A DNA stretch of 64,000 nucleotides from positions 166,051-230,050 of the forward strand of contig NZ_MASI01000006.1 of the NCBI RefSeq assembly GCF_001708935.1. Reading direction: 5' to 3'. Below, piece by piece: positions 63,953 through 64,000 of this stretch (positions are counted from its first letter, which is position 1; each line of letters opens with the position of its first letter). This DNA comes from Methyloligella halotolerans (lineage in GTDB: Bacteria > Pseudomonadota > Alphaproteobacteria > Rhizobiales > Methyloligellaceae). Both the position numbers and the translations under genes were made by a program. The notes below the pieces were generated by a model that was not told the DNA's origin, did no database searches, and saw nothing but the letters and a program-made list of their open reading frames with translations.

Positions 63953-64000
63953 ATGCCAGCAAGGAATCATTCGCAGTGGAGCGCGACCCCGCCGCTTGCG
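63953..64000 (+). CDS. Start of a gene leaving the window
   Basis: ATG at 63953 preceded by AAGGAGG 7-8 bases upstream, an ideal ribosome site, and followed by 16 open codons (MPARNHSQWSATPPLA) to the window end. Too short to identify. Confidence 0.6.
   Translation, partial: MPARNHSQWSATPPLA

Overview
The window is GC-rich, densely coded and reads as the chromosome of an alphaproteobacterium, probably a marine or soil heterotroph. The evidence is the family content: duplicated polyamine catabolism with PotFGHI, periplasmic aldehyde oxidase PaoABC, GluQRS, CHAD and caa3-CtaG proteins, an alternative cytochrome oxidase like rhizobial CoxMNOP, and a type III glutamine synthetase. The genus cannot be named from the sequence. 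I saw no rRNA, tRNA, CRISPR array, transposase or phage gene.

Layout. 0-11.6 kb: 3' part of a HAD phosphatase, an exported arylsulfatase, a methyltransferase, a flavin reductase, a Met-rich exported peptide, a phosphodiester glycosidase/GH25 lysozyme pair, a tryptophan-halogenase-like flavoprotein, a frame-broken SH3 protein and an OprB-type porin. 11.7-19.6 kb: CHAD protein, CaCA exchanger, GluQRS, an RhlE-type helicase with a small basic partner, and an iron-chelate/cobalamin-type ABC importer. 19.6-35.5 kb: a polyamine island made of two facing catabolic modules, each with its own FCD-type GntR regulator, plus potFGHI. 35.5-42.4 kb: EamA permease, PaoABC and, divergently, the molybdenum-cofactor helpers XdhC and a MocA-like protein. 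42.6-51 kb: an alternative caa3-like oxidase (subunits II, I, III, a small membrane protein, a lipoprotein cytochrome c) facing an operon of PQQ alcohol dehydrogenase, lipoprotein cytochrome c and CtaG. 51-56.4 kb: amino-acid permease, MetX-like hydrolase, TetR regulator and type III glutamine synthetase (possibly a gamma-glutamylmethylamide synthetase). 56.8-64 kb: acidic exported peptide, second arylsulfatase, YeiH-type transporter, porin, a gene-poor AT-rich stretch, and the first codons of a gene leaving the window.

How the genes fit together. The polyamine island can import putrescine or spermidine (PotFGHI), hydrolyse agmatine, and degrade putrescine by gamma-glutamylation or by transamination followed by aldehyde oxidation. 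The 36-51 kb block looks like a periplasmic alcohol and aldehyde oxidation unit: a probably lanthanide-type PQQ dehydrogenase, an aldehyde oxidase, cytochromes c, and an oxidase that keeps all its metal ligands but lacks the usual D-channel glutamate and K-channel lysine.

Six places need a one-base insertion to restore an otherwise well-conserved protein. All six are apparent losses of one base, so uncorrected sequencing deletions are the likely cause, and I annotate these genes as whole. No wholly unknown multi-gene defence or mobile system was found. The best leads are the oxidase/dehydrogenase block and three repeated operator families.
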